A stretch of 64,000 nucleotides of DNA, taken from positions 62,001-126,000 of the forward strand of contig JADJFA010000002.1 in the NCBI GenBank assembly GCA_016708875.1, in the 5' to 3' direction. Shown one piece after another: positions 29,595-39,440 of the stretch; the stretch's first letter is position 1, and each line of letters opens with the position of its first letter. The notes beneath the pieces were generated by a model. The model worked only from the letters and a program-made list of their open reading frames with translations. It made no database searches and had not been told where the DNA came from. This DNA is from Lewinellaceae bacterium. Its GTDB lineage: Bacteria > Bacteroidota > Bacteroidia > Chitinophagales > Saprospiraceae. The position numbers were made by a program, and so were the translations under genes.

Positions 29595-30183
29595 ATGATC
29601 ATGTCTATACATCGCAAACACCTTTATTTTCCTCTGCTGATTGGTCTATTTGGGCTGGTCATTGTGGCCTACATCTACTTCCCGTCCGCCCTTCTGGGTT
29701 GGATTTCTTTTTTAGGTTTTTGGCTAGTTGCAAGTTGGTTTTGTTCGGACGCGATACGCAGTGTTTTTCAAAGGGTTAAACTTGCTTAACCGCCAGCAAT
29801 TCGAAGCCGCCGAGGTTGAATTTTTGACATTTTTGGAACAACTGAAAAAGAGTCCAAGTGTAAAAAATCAGGCGAGATTTTGGTACTACGGCGCATTCAC
29901 AGCCGACATAGAAGCCATGACGATGAATAACCTCGGCGTGATAAAAATGGCACAGGAGCAGCCAGGATCGGCTTCTGCTTATTTACAACGAGCCCTACAG
30001 ATAGACCAACGTTATGCAAAGCCTCACTACAACCTTGCAGTAATGGCAGGAGTCGCTGGAGATGAAGATTTGGCACGTCAGCATTTTCAGAAAGCCCTTG
30101 ATTTGGGCTATGGTGGGGATACTTTTGATCAATTTTTGCAAAAGATAGTAGTAGAGTATGCGAAAACTTACCGGGAGAAATAG
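29595..30183 (+). CDS. Membrane-anchored TPR protein (one frameshift)
   Basis: About 195 residues if one T is removed from the T5 run at 29763-29767, giving AIRSVFKGLNLLNRQQFEAAE. Two N-terminal hydrophobic segments (LYFPLLIGLFGLVIVAYIYF and ALLGWISFLGFWLVASWF) are followed by TPR helices (NNLGVIKMAQEQPGSASAYL, PHYNLAVMAGVAGDEDLARQ). It lies 13 bases after miaB in the same direction. Role unknown, probably protein-protein contacts at the inner membrane. Confidence 0.65.
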
Positions 30184-30249
30184 CATAAACAAATGACCGA
30201 TATCCTCATCCTGAAAGTGGGTATAATACCTGAGTACGAAATAGCATAA

Positions 30250-31437
30250 ATGGCCAATCATCACCTCCAATCCATAAAAGCCCGTTTCGGCATCGTAGGC
30301 GCAGCGCCTTCATTGGACGCTGCCCTTGAAACGGCTACCCGTGTGGCTCCCACCGATCTTTCTGTACTCATCACGGGCGAGAGCGGCGTGGGCAAGGAAG
30401 TCTTTTCGAAGATCATCCATGCACTGTCGGCGCGCAAGCACAATGACTTTATTGCCGTCAACTGCGGCGCTATTCCGGAAGGCACCATCAATTCCGAACT
30501 TTTCGGGCACGAAAAAGGCTCCTTCACAGGGGCCGTAGGTGAGCGCAAAGGGTATTTTGAAACGGTGAATGGCGGCACGATTTTCTTGGACGAGATCGCC
30601 GAGATGCCCAACGACACCCAGGCATATCTGCTACGGGTGCTCGAATCTGGTGAATTTATCCGTGTTGGTGCGAGCAAGTCCATGAAGACAGATGTCCGAG
30701 TCATTGCTGCCACCAATGTCAATCTGGAAGAAGCCGTCCGCAAGGGGAAGTTCCGCGAAGACTTGTTTTATCGCCTGAATACCGTGCCCATTCGAGTGCC
30801 TTCACTTAAAGAACGCCCCGAAGACATTACCCTGCTTTTTCGCCGTTTTGCGGGCGATTTTGCTGAAAAATACCGGATGCAGCCCGTACGCCTCGACGAA
30901 CGCGCCGAGCTGGTGCTTGAAAACTACCGCTGGCCTGGAAACATCCGCGAGCTCAAAAACGTGGCAGAGCAACTTTCCGTCCTTTCTGAAGAACGATCTA
31001 TTACTGCGGAAGCCTTGCAGCACACCATGCCCCAACTATTTTAGCCGCCACCTGCCCGTGCCATCGAACGGCAACGGGTTTGCAGGAAAAAATGGCGGCG
31101 AATTCCAGGAGCGGGAATTGCTTTACAAAGTTTTGTTCGACATGAAAAACGACTTGAACGAACTCAAGTCTATGTTTTTCAAACTCGTGGAAAGCAACAA
31201 CCTGCGGATGCCGGAATTGGGAAATTTGAGACAATTATCCTCGAATTATCCTCAAAATACTGAATCAATTTTGAAGACAACGGGTATGCTCACGAAAGCG
31301 CACAACGCTTTCACCCCTTTGAAAATGAACGGGTTAAGCCAATTATTATTGATCCAAGCAACACTTCCAACAATTTCGACGACAGCGAAGAAGAGGACGC
31401 GCCGCTCACGATGGATGAGATCGAAAAGACGCCATCA
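30250..31437 (+). pseudogene. Sigma-54-dependent AAA+ transcription activator, C-terminus lost
   Basis: The AAA+ domain is intact: Walker A GESGVGKE (43-50), sigma-54 contact loop GSFTGA in place of GAFTGA (90-95), Walker B IFLDEI (111-116), and sensor region RWPGNIREL. There is no receiver domain. After residue 264 the frame breaks at the T4 run at 31039-31042. It continues (SRHLPVPSNGNGFAGKNGG, LYKVLFDMKNDLNELKSMFF) with further shifts near 31300 and 31428, up to TMDEIEK-DAIKKTLEN. At that point relatives continue into a Fis-type HTH; here the sequence becomes the body of a TlpA-like protein. The DNA-binding domain is therefore absent. A 13-bp direct repeat (GAAATAGCATAAA, 30177 and 30238) flanks the spacer before the ATG. 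Confidence 0.75.
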
Positions 31438-32830
31438 AGAAAACCCTCGAAAACTATGCCTCCAATGAACTCATCATTGGCTTTCACTATGGCGAAAAGC
31501 AGTACGTGAAAGACACAGCCATCCTGGCTGCCGATGGTTTTTTTACGTTTGAGGCCGACACCCTTTTCCCGGCTGGCGTGTATCTATTGGTGCTAAAACC
31601 CGACAACAATTTTATCCAAATCCTGCTGGACGACAAAACCAACAGTTCACAGTGACTACGGACGCGAAGGATTCGGTGAATAAAATGAAAGTGAAAGGCT
31701 CACAGGACAACGAGATTTTTTACGAATATTTAGGCTACTTGAACAAACAGCGCCCAATTGCCGACACGCTCCGCGCTCAATTGAGCCGGGTTAAAGGGAA
31801 TGTGGCCGATTCCGTTCGTATTGCAGAAAAAATCCACGACATTGACAAAGCGGTAAAGAAAACCCAGCAAGATCTCCTTACAAAATACCCCAATTTCATG
31901 GCAGCAAAAATTGTGAAGGCTGCTCTTGAACCGGAGGTTCCCGATTATAAAGGTGATGAAAAGGAGGTGGCGAAAAAGAAGTTTAACTGGATACGCGAGC
32001 ACTTTTTTGACAACATTGACATTGCCGATCCAGCCATGCTTCGCAGTCCCGTTTTGCACAACAAGGTGGACTATTTCATCACAAAACTTACGCCACAACA
32101 CCCTGATACTGTTAATGCAGCACTTGATTACCTGTTCAAAAAAATGCAGGGCAAGTACAATGGCGAAAACTACAAGTACTACCTTATCCATTTTCTGAAC
32201 CACTACGCCAAATCGAATATCGTTGGCTTCGACGCCTGCTATGTACACATCGCCAATGAATATTATTGCAAGGGGCAAGCCGCCTGGACCAAAAAAGAAG
32301 ACCTCGAAAAAATCTGCGACAATGCCCGGCGTTTGGCGCCCATCCTGATCGGTAGAATCGCACCCAATATCACCGTAATGGACCGCAACAACCAGCCCCA
32401 TGCCTTGTGGGACGTAGATGCAGACTACACGGTGCTGTTTTTCTGGGCAACAGATTGTGGCCATTGTAAAAAGGCGGCTCCGCACATGGTTGAGTTTGCC
32501 AAAAAATTCAAAGATCGTGGCGTGAAAGTCTTTGCAGTGTGTACAGGGGTTGTCACCAGCAAAGAAGAATCAAACACCCCTGAAAAGGTACACGACAGCC
32601 GCTGGAAAGGCCTCGAGGAAAAGGAATTTAGCGACGATCTGTTTTTCAACGTTTATGACCCGTATATCCGCAGCAAGTACAAACAGATATACGACGTACA
32701 AACCACCCCGCAGATTTTCATCCTCAACCGAAACCATGAAATCTTGATGAAGCGCATAGGGGCCGAACAACTCGGCGAGGTAATGGAACAGGTGATGAAA
32801 TTTCAGGAAGATAAGAAGAAAGGGAAATAA
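31434..32830 (+). CDS. TlpA-like thioredoxin-fold protein with DUF5106-like domain (N-terminus missing, one frameshift)
   Basis: Reading from the junction: TLENYASNELIIGFHYGEKQ, then DUF4369-like beta structure, a helical DUF5106-like domain and a C-terminal thioredoxin domain with CxxC (FFWATDCGHCKKAAPHM). A base is missing near 31643 (DDKTNQQFTVTTDAK in relatives' style). Such proteins are periplasmic or outer-membrane-attached thiol-disulfide reductases. The signal peptide is missing because the N-terminus is replaced by the end of the sigma-54 activator gene. The phrase IKxTLENY is shared by both sides of the junction. Confidence 0.8.
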
Positions 32831-32839
32831 CAGTTGCAG

Positions 32840-32875
32840 TTTACCCGCCGTAGCTTCAGCGAAGGAGGGTGGCAG
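32840..32875 (+). repeat. REP-like palindrome, copy 1
   Basis: TTTACCCGCCGTAGCTTCAG followed by CGAAGGAGGGTGGCAG. It is imperfectly self-complementary and recurs at 49401-49500 (twice, inverted), 50609 and 60953. It lies 10 bases after the TlpA-like stop. Confidence 0.65.
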
Positions 32876-32942
32876 GTTTACATGACGTAACTCTTTGAGA
32901 TGTTTTTTCAAAAATTATTTGGAAAACAAGGTCATCTTTTCA

Positions 32943-32950
32943 TACTTTTG
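32943..32950 (+). promoter_or_regulatory. -33/-7 promoter of the L31 gene
   Basis: -7 box TACTTTTG with a TTG at 32919-32921, 21 bases upstream: a good Bacteroidota promoter spacing. The ATG is at 32993. Confidence 0.65.
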
Positions 32951-32992
32951 CGCCTCGAATTTTGAATTACAAATTTTCAGCAAAATAGCGTC

Positions 32993-33247
32993 ATGAAAAA
33001 AGATATTCATCCAGCCAGTTACCGCGCAGTTGTGTTCAAAGACATCTCGACAGACGAGGCTTTCCTCGGCAAGTCTTGCGTGAACTCCAAAGACACTGTA
33101 ACCTGGGAGGACGGCAAAGAATACCCACTCGTCAAAATGGAGATTTCGTCCTATAGCCACCCGTTTTTTACGGGTCAAATGAAACTTGTGGACACCGCTG
33201 GCCGTATTGACAAGTTTAACAAGCGCTTCTCGAAGTTCTCAAAGTAA
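32993..33247 (+). CDS. rpmE2: 50S ribosomal protein L31, type B
   Basis: 84 residues, full length. Starts MKKDIHPASYRAVVFKDIST and carries the L31 signature SYSHPFFTGQ near the middle. It lacks the zinc-binding CxxC pairs of type A L31, which makes it the zinc-independent type B. It is a single-gene unit with its own promoter and terminator. Confidence 0.97.
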   Translation: MKKDIHPASYRAVVFKDISTDEAFLGKSCVNSKDTVTWEDGKEYPLVKMEISSYSHPFFTGQMKLVDTAGRIDKFNKRFSKFSK

Positions 33248-33270
33248 TTTTTGCTTTCGAGCAGTGTTAC

Positions 33271-33308
33271 AAAGTCCCAATAGGCATTCGTGCGTGTTGG
33301 GACTTTTT
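33271..33308 (+). terminator. Intrinsic terminator of the L31 gene
   Basis: 10-bp stem AAAGTCCCAA / TTGGGACTTT, 16-base loop, and a T5 run at 33304-33308. Confidence 0.85.
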
Positions 33309-33343
33309 CATTTTGTTGTTTCCTAAACCTATGCCGAAAGCCG

Positions 33344-33351
33344 TAAGTTTG
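33344..33351 (+). promoter_or_regulatory. -7 box (TAAGTTTG) for the GlmU-like gene
   Basis: TAnnTTTG match 27 bases before the ATG at 33378. Confidence 0.5.
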
Positions 33352-33377
33352 CCCGATTCTCTTACTTTGGGACTGAT

Positions 33378-34534
33378 ATGAACATTATCCTCTTTGACAC
33401 AGACGCGCGCAACCATTTACTTCCACTCACGGCCACCCGTCCGATGGGTGAATTGCGAATAGGAATCTCCTTACGCTTCGGGAAAAATGGGAGCGCCGTT
33501 TACGTGGTGCAGCTTCTTACATCACGCAAGAATATCTACAGGAAAAATATCCGATTCGTATTGAGGATGAGAACCTTATCATCAATGGTGGGGTACTGGC
33601 GACTCCTGCACTTTGTAAGCGGATAAACGAACTTGGACTCAACGAGGCTTTGCTGGCTGATGGTGAACTCATCGCTGCGAGGCTCAACGAGGCCCAATTT
33701 GAGTCGCTCATTGAGGAAGAGGAAGTGAATGAGTTGCAGGGCCAGGGATGGACGAAAGCATTCCATTGGTGCAAATCTCTCAACTCTGGCAACTTGTCCG
33801 GCTAAACGAACAAGCACTTGTCGAAGATTTTGCGCTGCTCACAACCGGGAAAAACTCAAAACCAGTTTCAGACACCAACCGAATCATCGGCCCACCCGAA
33901 AACCTCTACCTTGAAGAGGGGTGAAAATGGAATATTGCACACTAAATCTAACAGGCGGCCTATTTATATCGGCGCAAACACGGAGGTGATGGAAGGCTCG
34001 ATGTTGCGCGGCCCCATAGCAATTGGTTCAGATTCAATCATAAAAATGGGGGCCAAAATTTATGGCCCAAGCACCTTTGGACCCGGTTGCCGGATCGGAG
34101 GCGAGGTAGCGCGCTCGATTTTTTTCGCAAATTCAAACAAAGCACACGACGGTTATCTGGGCGATTCGGTGTTGGGTGAATGGTGCAACCTGGGTGCGGA
34201 TTCAAACAATTCAAACCTCAAAAACAACTATTCCGAAGTAAAACTTTGGAGCTACGAATCGGAGCGTTTTGAAAAAACGGGGCAGCAGTTTGTTGGTCTC
34301 ATCATGGGCGACCATTCCAAATGCGCTATCAACACCATGTTCAATACAGGTACAGTGGTTGGCATTTTTGCGAATATCTACGGTGCCGGTTTTCCCCGCA
34401 ATTTCGTTCCCGATTTTTCCTGGGGCGGCCCTGATGGTTACCGAACCTACAAATTTACGGAGGCCTGTGAAACCCTCCATTGTGTTATGGCAAGTCGAGG
34501 ACAAGGTGAGGACATTTTAAATTTGAATTCTTGA
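33378..34534 (+). pseudogene. Bacteroidota-type GlmU-like sugar nucleotidyltransferase/acetyltransferase (four or more frameshifts)
   Basis: The ~385 codons span the expected length of the alternative bacterial GlmU family (UDP-GlcNAc diphosphorylase / GlcN-1-P N-acetyltransferase). N-terminal nucleotidyltransferase motif: LFDTDARNHLLPLTATRPMG. C-terminal left-handed beta-helix: GPIYIGANTEVMEGSMLRGP, then GPGCRIGGEV, GDHSKCAINTMFNTGTVVGI. Frame is lost at about 33469, 33747 (missing G in the Met-Asp-Glu context), 33921 (G4 run) and 33957 (missing C before PIYIG). Each is repaired by adding one base. The product would supply UDP-GlcNAc for peptidoglycan and LPS. Because that is essential, base-call error is more likely than true loss. 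Confidence 0.8.
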
Positions 34535-34634
34535 AAAAGGAAGGAGTTACTTAAAAGGATCAAAGTTACTCGACATGAGAAGACTTGGCCCTTTGGGAGA
34601 CCAATAGAGGAAGCCAGGAGAAATAACGAATAAA

Positions 34635-35797
34635 ATGACTAAATACGACCAGCGCGGTGTTTCCGCCTCCAAAGAAGAAGTCCATGCAGCCATCCAACAT
34701 TTGGATAAAGGCCTGTATCCCAATGCTTTTTGCAAGATTTTGCCTGATTTGGCTGCCGGTAGTCCAAAACACTGCAACCTCCTGCATGCTGACACAGCAG
34801 GCACGAAAACTAGCCTCGCTTACGTCTATTGGCGTGAAACGAGCGATTTATCTGTTTGGCCCGGTGTAGCGCAAGATGCCATTGTGATGAACCTCGACGA
34901 CATGGCTTGTGTAGGTTGTACCAACGACATCATACTCAGCAGCACCATTGGGCGCAACAAAGGGCTAATTCCAGCTGAAGTAATAGCAGCCGTTATTCGC
35001 GGCACCTCTGATTTTGTGGATAAAATGCGCGATCAAGGCGTTCAACTTCATCTTGCTGGCGGAGAAACTGCTGATGTGGGCGATATTGTGCGCACGATTG
35101 ACGTGGGATTTACGGCCTTTGCACGGATGAAACGCAGTGATGTGCTCGTACCCACCATTCGGTCTGGCGATGTCATTGTAGGGCTTGCATCCTTTGGCCA
35201 GGCGAGCTACGAAACTGAGTACAACGGCGGCATGGGAAGCAACGGCCTCACTGCCGCGCGGCATGATGTGTTGTCAAAAATTTATGCCGAAAAATATCCC
35301 GAAAGTTTTGACCCGCGTTTGCCCAATGAAGTGGTTTACACGGGCAATCGAATGCTGACGGATAAAATTGCTGTTGGTAATCAAATGATTAGCGTTGGGA
35401 AAACTCATCCTTTCGCCAACGCGAGCTACCTGCCAGTCTTGCAGGAAATACTCCAATCGCACCGAAAAAATCCACGGCCTCATCCACGTCACGGGGGGCG
35501 GGCAGACGAAAGTCCTGAAATTTGTGAAGGATGTACACATCGTAAAAGACAATCTGTTCGAGTTGCCGCCGCTATTCAAACTAATTCAGGAAAGCAGTAA
35601 GACGCCTTGGCGTGAGATGTATCAAGTGTTCAACATGGGGCACCGGATGGAGATTTACCTCCCCGCCCGACATGCTGACACAGTGATGGCAATTGCGGAA
35701 AATATGGCATTGAAGCCCGCGTTATTGGGCGCGTCCGCGGGCCGAAGGTGAAAAAGTGACCGTTAAAAGCCCCTTCGGGAAATTTGAATACAATTGA
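34635..35797 (+). pseudogene. purM: Phosphoribosylformylglycinamidine cyclo-ligase PurM (several frameshifts near the 3' end)
   Basis: About 388 residues when repaired, the Bacteroidota PurM length. The enzyme makes aminoimidazole ribotide, step five of purine synthesis. Motifs: HADTAGTKTSLAY, MNLDDMACVG, HLAGGETADVGD, SYETEYNGGMGSNGLT. The first 256 residues are clean. Between 35400 and 35470 an extra A and two missing bases disturb VGKLILSPTR, YLPVLQEILQSHRK and IHGLIHVTGGGQTKV. Two more shifts near 35703 and 35745 precede the true end EGEKVTVKSPFGKFEYN (stop 35795-35797). All are single-base changes. Confidence 0.9.
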
Positions 35798-35808
35798 AAT
35801 TTTACATT

Positions 35809-36329
35809 ATGAGAAAGATATTCACCTCGCACTACTTGGCATCGTTTTTAACGCATGCCAGACAGACCCTATCAAATCTCACCAGGAGAAACTCATTGCT
35901 CTCGACAAAGCCAAGGGAGGCACCGCTGTCACCGACAAATCCAAGGCCGCGGAATTCATCAAAACCTCTGAAGAACTCGCTGTTCTGGTCGAAAAATCTA
36001 ACCCGGATCAATATGTTGATGTACTGCTAAAAGCAGCTGGTCTTGCCAAAACGGTTGAAAACCCACAGAAAGCCATCGAAATTTACACCAAAATTGCAAC
36101 TGGCCTGCCACAGCATAAAAAAGCGCCCACGGCACTCTTTATGATCGGTTTTGTGCAGGAAAATGACCTTGCCGATCTTGAAAAAGCAAAGGCAACTTAT
36201 GAGTCTTTCCTTCAAAAATACCCGAACGATCCTGACTTTGCAGACGATGCGCAAAATGCGCTCAAGTTGTTGGGCAAATCACCGGATGAAATTATTAAAG
36301 AGTTTGAGAAACAGGGGGATGGCCAATGA
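35809..36329 (+). CDS. TPR-like outer-membrane lipoprotein (one frameshift in the leader)
   Basis: About 174 residues. The ATG at 35809 gives a lipoprotein leader (MRKIFTLALLGIVFNAC) once one C is restored near 35825. The mature part contains TPR-like helices (VDVLLKAAGLAKTVENPQKA, APTALFMIGFVQENDLADLE, ATYESFLQKYPNDPDFADDA). The last resembles the BamD/YbgF pattern for tracking repeated units. It starts 11 bases after purM. Probably an envelope scaffold protein; no specific role can be given. Confidence 0.7.
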
Positions 36330-36335
36330 TTTCCA

Positions 36336-36458
36336 GTGCTGTGCGGATTGAGTTCGTATTTGTGTAGCGCAATCTTGATCATCGTTGCTTTGATAATTGC
36401 CAGAAAAGAGCTGAAAGATGGAATTCTTGATTTGCTTCCAGAGCGCTTGAAAGGCTAA
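36336..36458 (+). CDS. Possible small membrane protein (40 residues)
   Basis: GTG start, one hydrophobic stretch (LCSAILIIVALIIA) then a charged tail (RKELKDGILDLLPERLKG). It follows the lipoprotein gene by six bases. Weak evidence: no ATG, no visible RBS, and this part of the window has many indels. Confidence 0.3.
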   Translation: MLCGLSSYLCSAILIIVALIIARKELKDGILDLLPERLKG

Positions 36459-36526
36459 TAAACGACTTTCAAAACATTTTCTGTTAGAAACATAGCCCAA
36501 AAACAAACAAAAAATCAAGAGTAGGG

Positions 36527-36534
36527 TACATTTG
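36527..36534 (+). promoter_or_regulatory. -7 box (TACATTTG) for rmuC
   Basis: TAnnTTTG match 20 bases before the ATG at 36554. Confidence 0.5.
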
Positions 36535-36553
36535 TCCAACAAATTCTTCCAAC

Positions 36554-37859
36554 ATGGACGACACCTTACTTTTATTGCTCGGGGGCATAGTGCTTATTGT
36601 CCTCGTATTCATGGCATTGCCAACAATCGGGTAACAGCGCACAAACTTTTGATAAAGAACAATTTGTGCCCCGCGAACTCCATGCAGCCATCCTTGACGA
36701 GACCGAACGCTTGCGCTCCGAACTGACTTCCAAAGAACGAGAAATCCGCGACGCCCACGCCCAACTGGCCGCCCGTGAGCAGCAAGTGTATCATTGGAAG
36801 AAAATTTCAGGAACCAAAAGCAGAGGTAGAACAGTTGCAAGTCAAGTTCAAAACAGAATTTGAAAACATTGCGAACCGATTGCTGGAAGAAAAATCAGTG
36901 CGATTCACCGCCCAAAACGCGCAGCAATTACAAACCGTGCTTCAGTCCACTCCGCGAAAAAATCAAGGAGTTTGAAGAAAATGTGGACCGCAAGTTTTTG
37001 GAAGAAACCCGCGAAAAGTCCAGCCTCAAGAAAGAACCTGGAGCAACTTACCCAACTAAACCAACAACTCAGCCAAGATGCGCACAATCTAACCTCCGCA
37101 CTCAAAGGCCAGAGTAAAATGCAAGGTGATTGGGGCGAGATGCAACTGGAAACCTTGCTAGAAAAATCCGGGCTTCAAAAGGCATTCACTTTCTCTCCCA
37201 GGCCACTTTTCGAGATGAGGATGGCGCCGCCAAACGACCAGATTTTGTCATTCAACTTCCTGAAAACAAACAACTTATTGTAGATTCCAAAGTATCGCTC
37301 ACGGCTTTTGAGCGATACTTCAATGCGGCTGACCCAACAGAGCGCGACCAGCATTTGAAGGCGCACGTTACGAGTCTCCGTAGTCATGTGGACAACCTAA
37401 GTCGCACCAACTACCAGACACTTTATTCCATCAATACACCGATTATATGCTGTTGTTTGTGCCGCTTGAAGGGGCACTTACTGCGGCCTCACAAGCCGAT
37501 CCGCGCCTTTTCACAGATGCATTGGAGCGGAACATTGTCATCGTGACCACCAGTAGCCTGCTCGCTACGCTGCGTACAGTAGCGCATCTGGAAACAAGAA
37601 AAACAAACGAAATCGGTGCTCGAAATAGCCCGGCAGAGCGGCTTGCTCTATGACAAATTTGTGGCGTTTGTAGACGACTTGCGCACCGTTGGCGCACGCC
37701 TTGATAATGCGCGCTCCGCCTACGACGATGCCATGCACAAACTTACAAACGCGGGTCGCCCAGGGGACACGCTGATTGGTAAAGCTGAGAAAATCAAGGA
37801 ATTAGGGGGCACGAACGACCAAGTCGCTGCCGTTAGAATTACTACCTGAGGAAGAGTGA
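36554..37859 (+). pseudogene. rmuC: DNA recombination protein RmuC (about nine frameshifts)
   Basis: The repaired product is about 435 residues, the family length. N-terminal membrane anchor (MDDTLLLLLGGIVLIVLVFM), coiled coil, then the PD-(D/E)XK-like RmuC core: SKMQGDWGEMQLETLLEKSG, RPDFVIQLPENKQLIVDSKV, DYMLLFVPLEGAL, NIVIVTTSSLLATLRTVAHI. C-terminus LPEEE ends at 37859. The frame moves at about 36615, 36800, 36940, 37035, 37175, 37430, 37595, 37810 and 37840, each by one base. The protein motifs remain well conserved between breaks, which argues for base-call errors. RmuC limits rearrangements at inverted repeats. Confidence 0.85.
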
Positions 37860-37874
37860 CGTTGGATTTTGGAA

Positions 37875-37958
37875 ATTAGACATTGGACTTTTGACTTGCA
37901 CGCTCTAAAATCCAATGTCTAATGTCCTACAGTCCAACGTCCAGAAGTCAAAAGTGCG
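37875..37958. repeat. Quasi-repeat block with competing hairpins after rmuC
   Basis: ATTAGACATTGGA (37875-37887) is exactly complementary to TCCAATGTCTAAT (37911-37923). ACTTTTGAC (37887-37895) can instead pair with GTCAAAAGT (37947-37955). It contains the GTCCAACGTCC phrase also seen at 39290 and 62260. Confidence 0.5.
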
Positions 37959-37969
37959 GACAGTTACAC

Positions 37970-38071
37970 TTAGGTTTGAACAGGCTGCAAGCTCTCCAAC
38001 ACAATCATGCCGACGGTAAGGAGAAAGAATGCGATGCGCCACCAGTTGATATTGAATTTTTTCATAGCCAT
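37970..38071 (-). CDS. Small single-pass membrane protein (31-33 residues)
   Basis: A complete frame from the ATG at 38069-38071 (alternative ATG 38063-38065) to the TAA at 37970-37972. Sequence order: short basic start (MAMKKFNINWW), one transmembrane segment (RIAFFLLTVGMIVLE), short tail (SLQPVQT). It is too short for ordinary gene callers. It lies in a 290-base spacer, divergent from the glycosyltransferase gene. Function unknown; the size is typical of regulatory membrane micropeptides. Confidence 0.55.
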   Translation of the reverse strand: MAMKKFNINWWRIAFFLLTVGMIVLESLQPVQT

Positions 38072-38150
38072 GGAATTGAAATATTTAATGGGCGAATGTA
38101 GCCGAAAGGTTTTGAATGAAACTAATTTTTAACAGACCATACAACGTTTG

Positions 38151-39440
38151 ATGCCAAATGTTCAACAAACCATTCTGGTCGCACCGCTCAATTGGGGCTT
38201 GGGACATGCCGCTCGCTGTGTGCCCCTAATAAAGGCTTTGGAGCACTTAGGCGCAAAAGTTATTTTGGCCTCCGATGGCGCTGCCTTGAATTTGCTGAAA
38301 GCAGAATTTCCACATTTGCCTGCATTTCAACTCCCCTCATACCGCATTCGTTATCAAACAAATAGCATGGTCTGGAACATTGCCCGACAAATGCCGCGCA
38401 TCACCTACGCCATCCGGGCTGAACAATGGGCAACAGAACGACTGGTGCGCGAACATGGTATCACTGGCATCATTTCAGACAATCGTTATGGGTGTTTCAG
38501 CGGAGGAACACAAAACGTCATATTGACTCACCAGATACATTTACGTGTTTCAAACGCTGCCTTACAATGGGCTGCTAATCAAGTGCTGCGACTTGCACTT
38601 CGCAAAGTTTGATTCCATCTGGGTGCCCGATTCAGCGAACGAACCAAATCTTTCCGGGGGAACTTTCGCACCCGCCCCTCAAAGGGTTTCGATATCAAAT
38701 ATTTAGGCTTGCTTTCACGGTTTTCAGGGGTTCAGCCTCACCTGGCCTCTGGGAACACAACGGCTGTCCAACCAATGTCAAACGTCGCTGTAGTGCTGTC
38801 AGGCCCAGAACCACAACGAACATATCTGGAGCAAATTCTGCTGGAGCAAGCGCTTGCATTGCCCCACAAATTTGTGTTTGTCAAAGGCAAAACCGGTTCC
38901 AAAGAGCACCACATTGTTTCCGAAAACGTAGAGGTCGTATCTTATTTGACCACTTCAGATTTGCAGCAATTGCTTCTGTCGAGCCAGATAGTTGTTTGCC
39001 GCGCCGGATACAGCAGCATCATGGATTTGGCTGCTTTGGGCAGAAAAAAAGCTATTTTAGTACCCACGCCAGGGCAGACCGAACAGGAATATTTAGGCGA
39101 AATGTTTACCAAGCAAGGTATCTTTCTTTGTCAAAAACAGGAAGAGGTTGACCTCGAAAAAGGGCTTAAAGCAGTAGAAGAAACTACGGGGCTATTTTTT
39201 CCGCAAATGGATTCATTTGAGACGATTCTATCAGAATGGTTGCGCAATTTGCCTGAAAAACATGGCGTCCATCAGTCCAGGTCCAACATCCTTCAGTCCA
39301 ACGTTCTGCATTCATTTCCCGGTCGCATTCATAGCTTTTCTAATCCGAGTGTGACAAATGTTTTTATCACCTCCTCTGCTTTTTCGAGAATACGAGGTAG
39401 TTCAGCTTTTTCGTCCTCCGTCCATTTCCCAAGTACATAA
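38151..39440 (+). pseudogene. MurG-like family 28 glycosyltransferase (three or more frameshifts)
   Basis: GT-B fold protein related to MurG and UDP-GlcNAc-using LPS enzymes of Bacteroidota. N-terminal domain: ILVAPLNWGLGHAARCVPLI, ISDNRYGCFSGGTQNVILTH. C-terminal domain: VVLSGPEPQRTYLEQILL, VVCRAGYSSIMDLAALGRKK, VPTPGQTEQEYLGEMF. One extra A at about 38605 and shifts at about 38670 and 38692 break the first half. The real C-terminus is probably near 39255 (SEWLRNLPE); beyond it the frame runs through a quasi-repeat and the antisense of pth, so a stop was probably lost. Acceptor substrate unknown. Confidence 0.7.
39266..39309. repeat. GTCCAAC/CAGTCC quasi-repeat
   Basis: CATCAGTCCAGGTCCAACAT followed by CCTTCAGTCCAACGTTCTGC. 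Related phrases occur at 37931-37942 and 62254-62296. Confidence 0.45.

Noticed and set aside
30848..31468. 206-codon frame overlapping the sigma-54 activator as a separate gene
   Set aside because: Its first part is a shadow of the AAA+ domain and its middle is the frameshifted continuation of the same activator.
38609..39151. 180-codon frame overlapping the glycosyltransferase
   Set aside because: Only a short part matches the glycosyltransferase; the rest is out of frame, a by-product of the indels.
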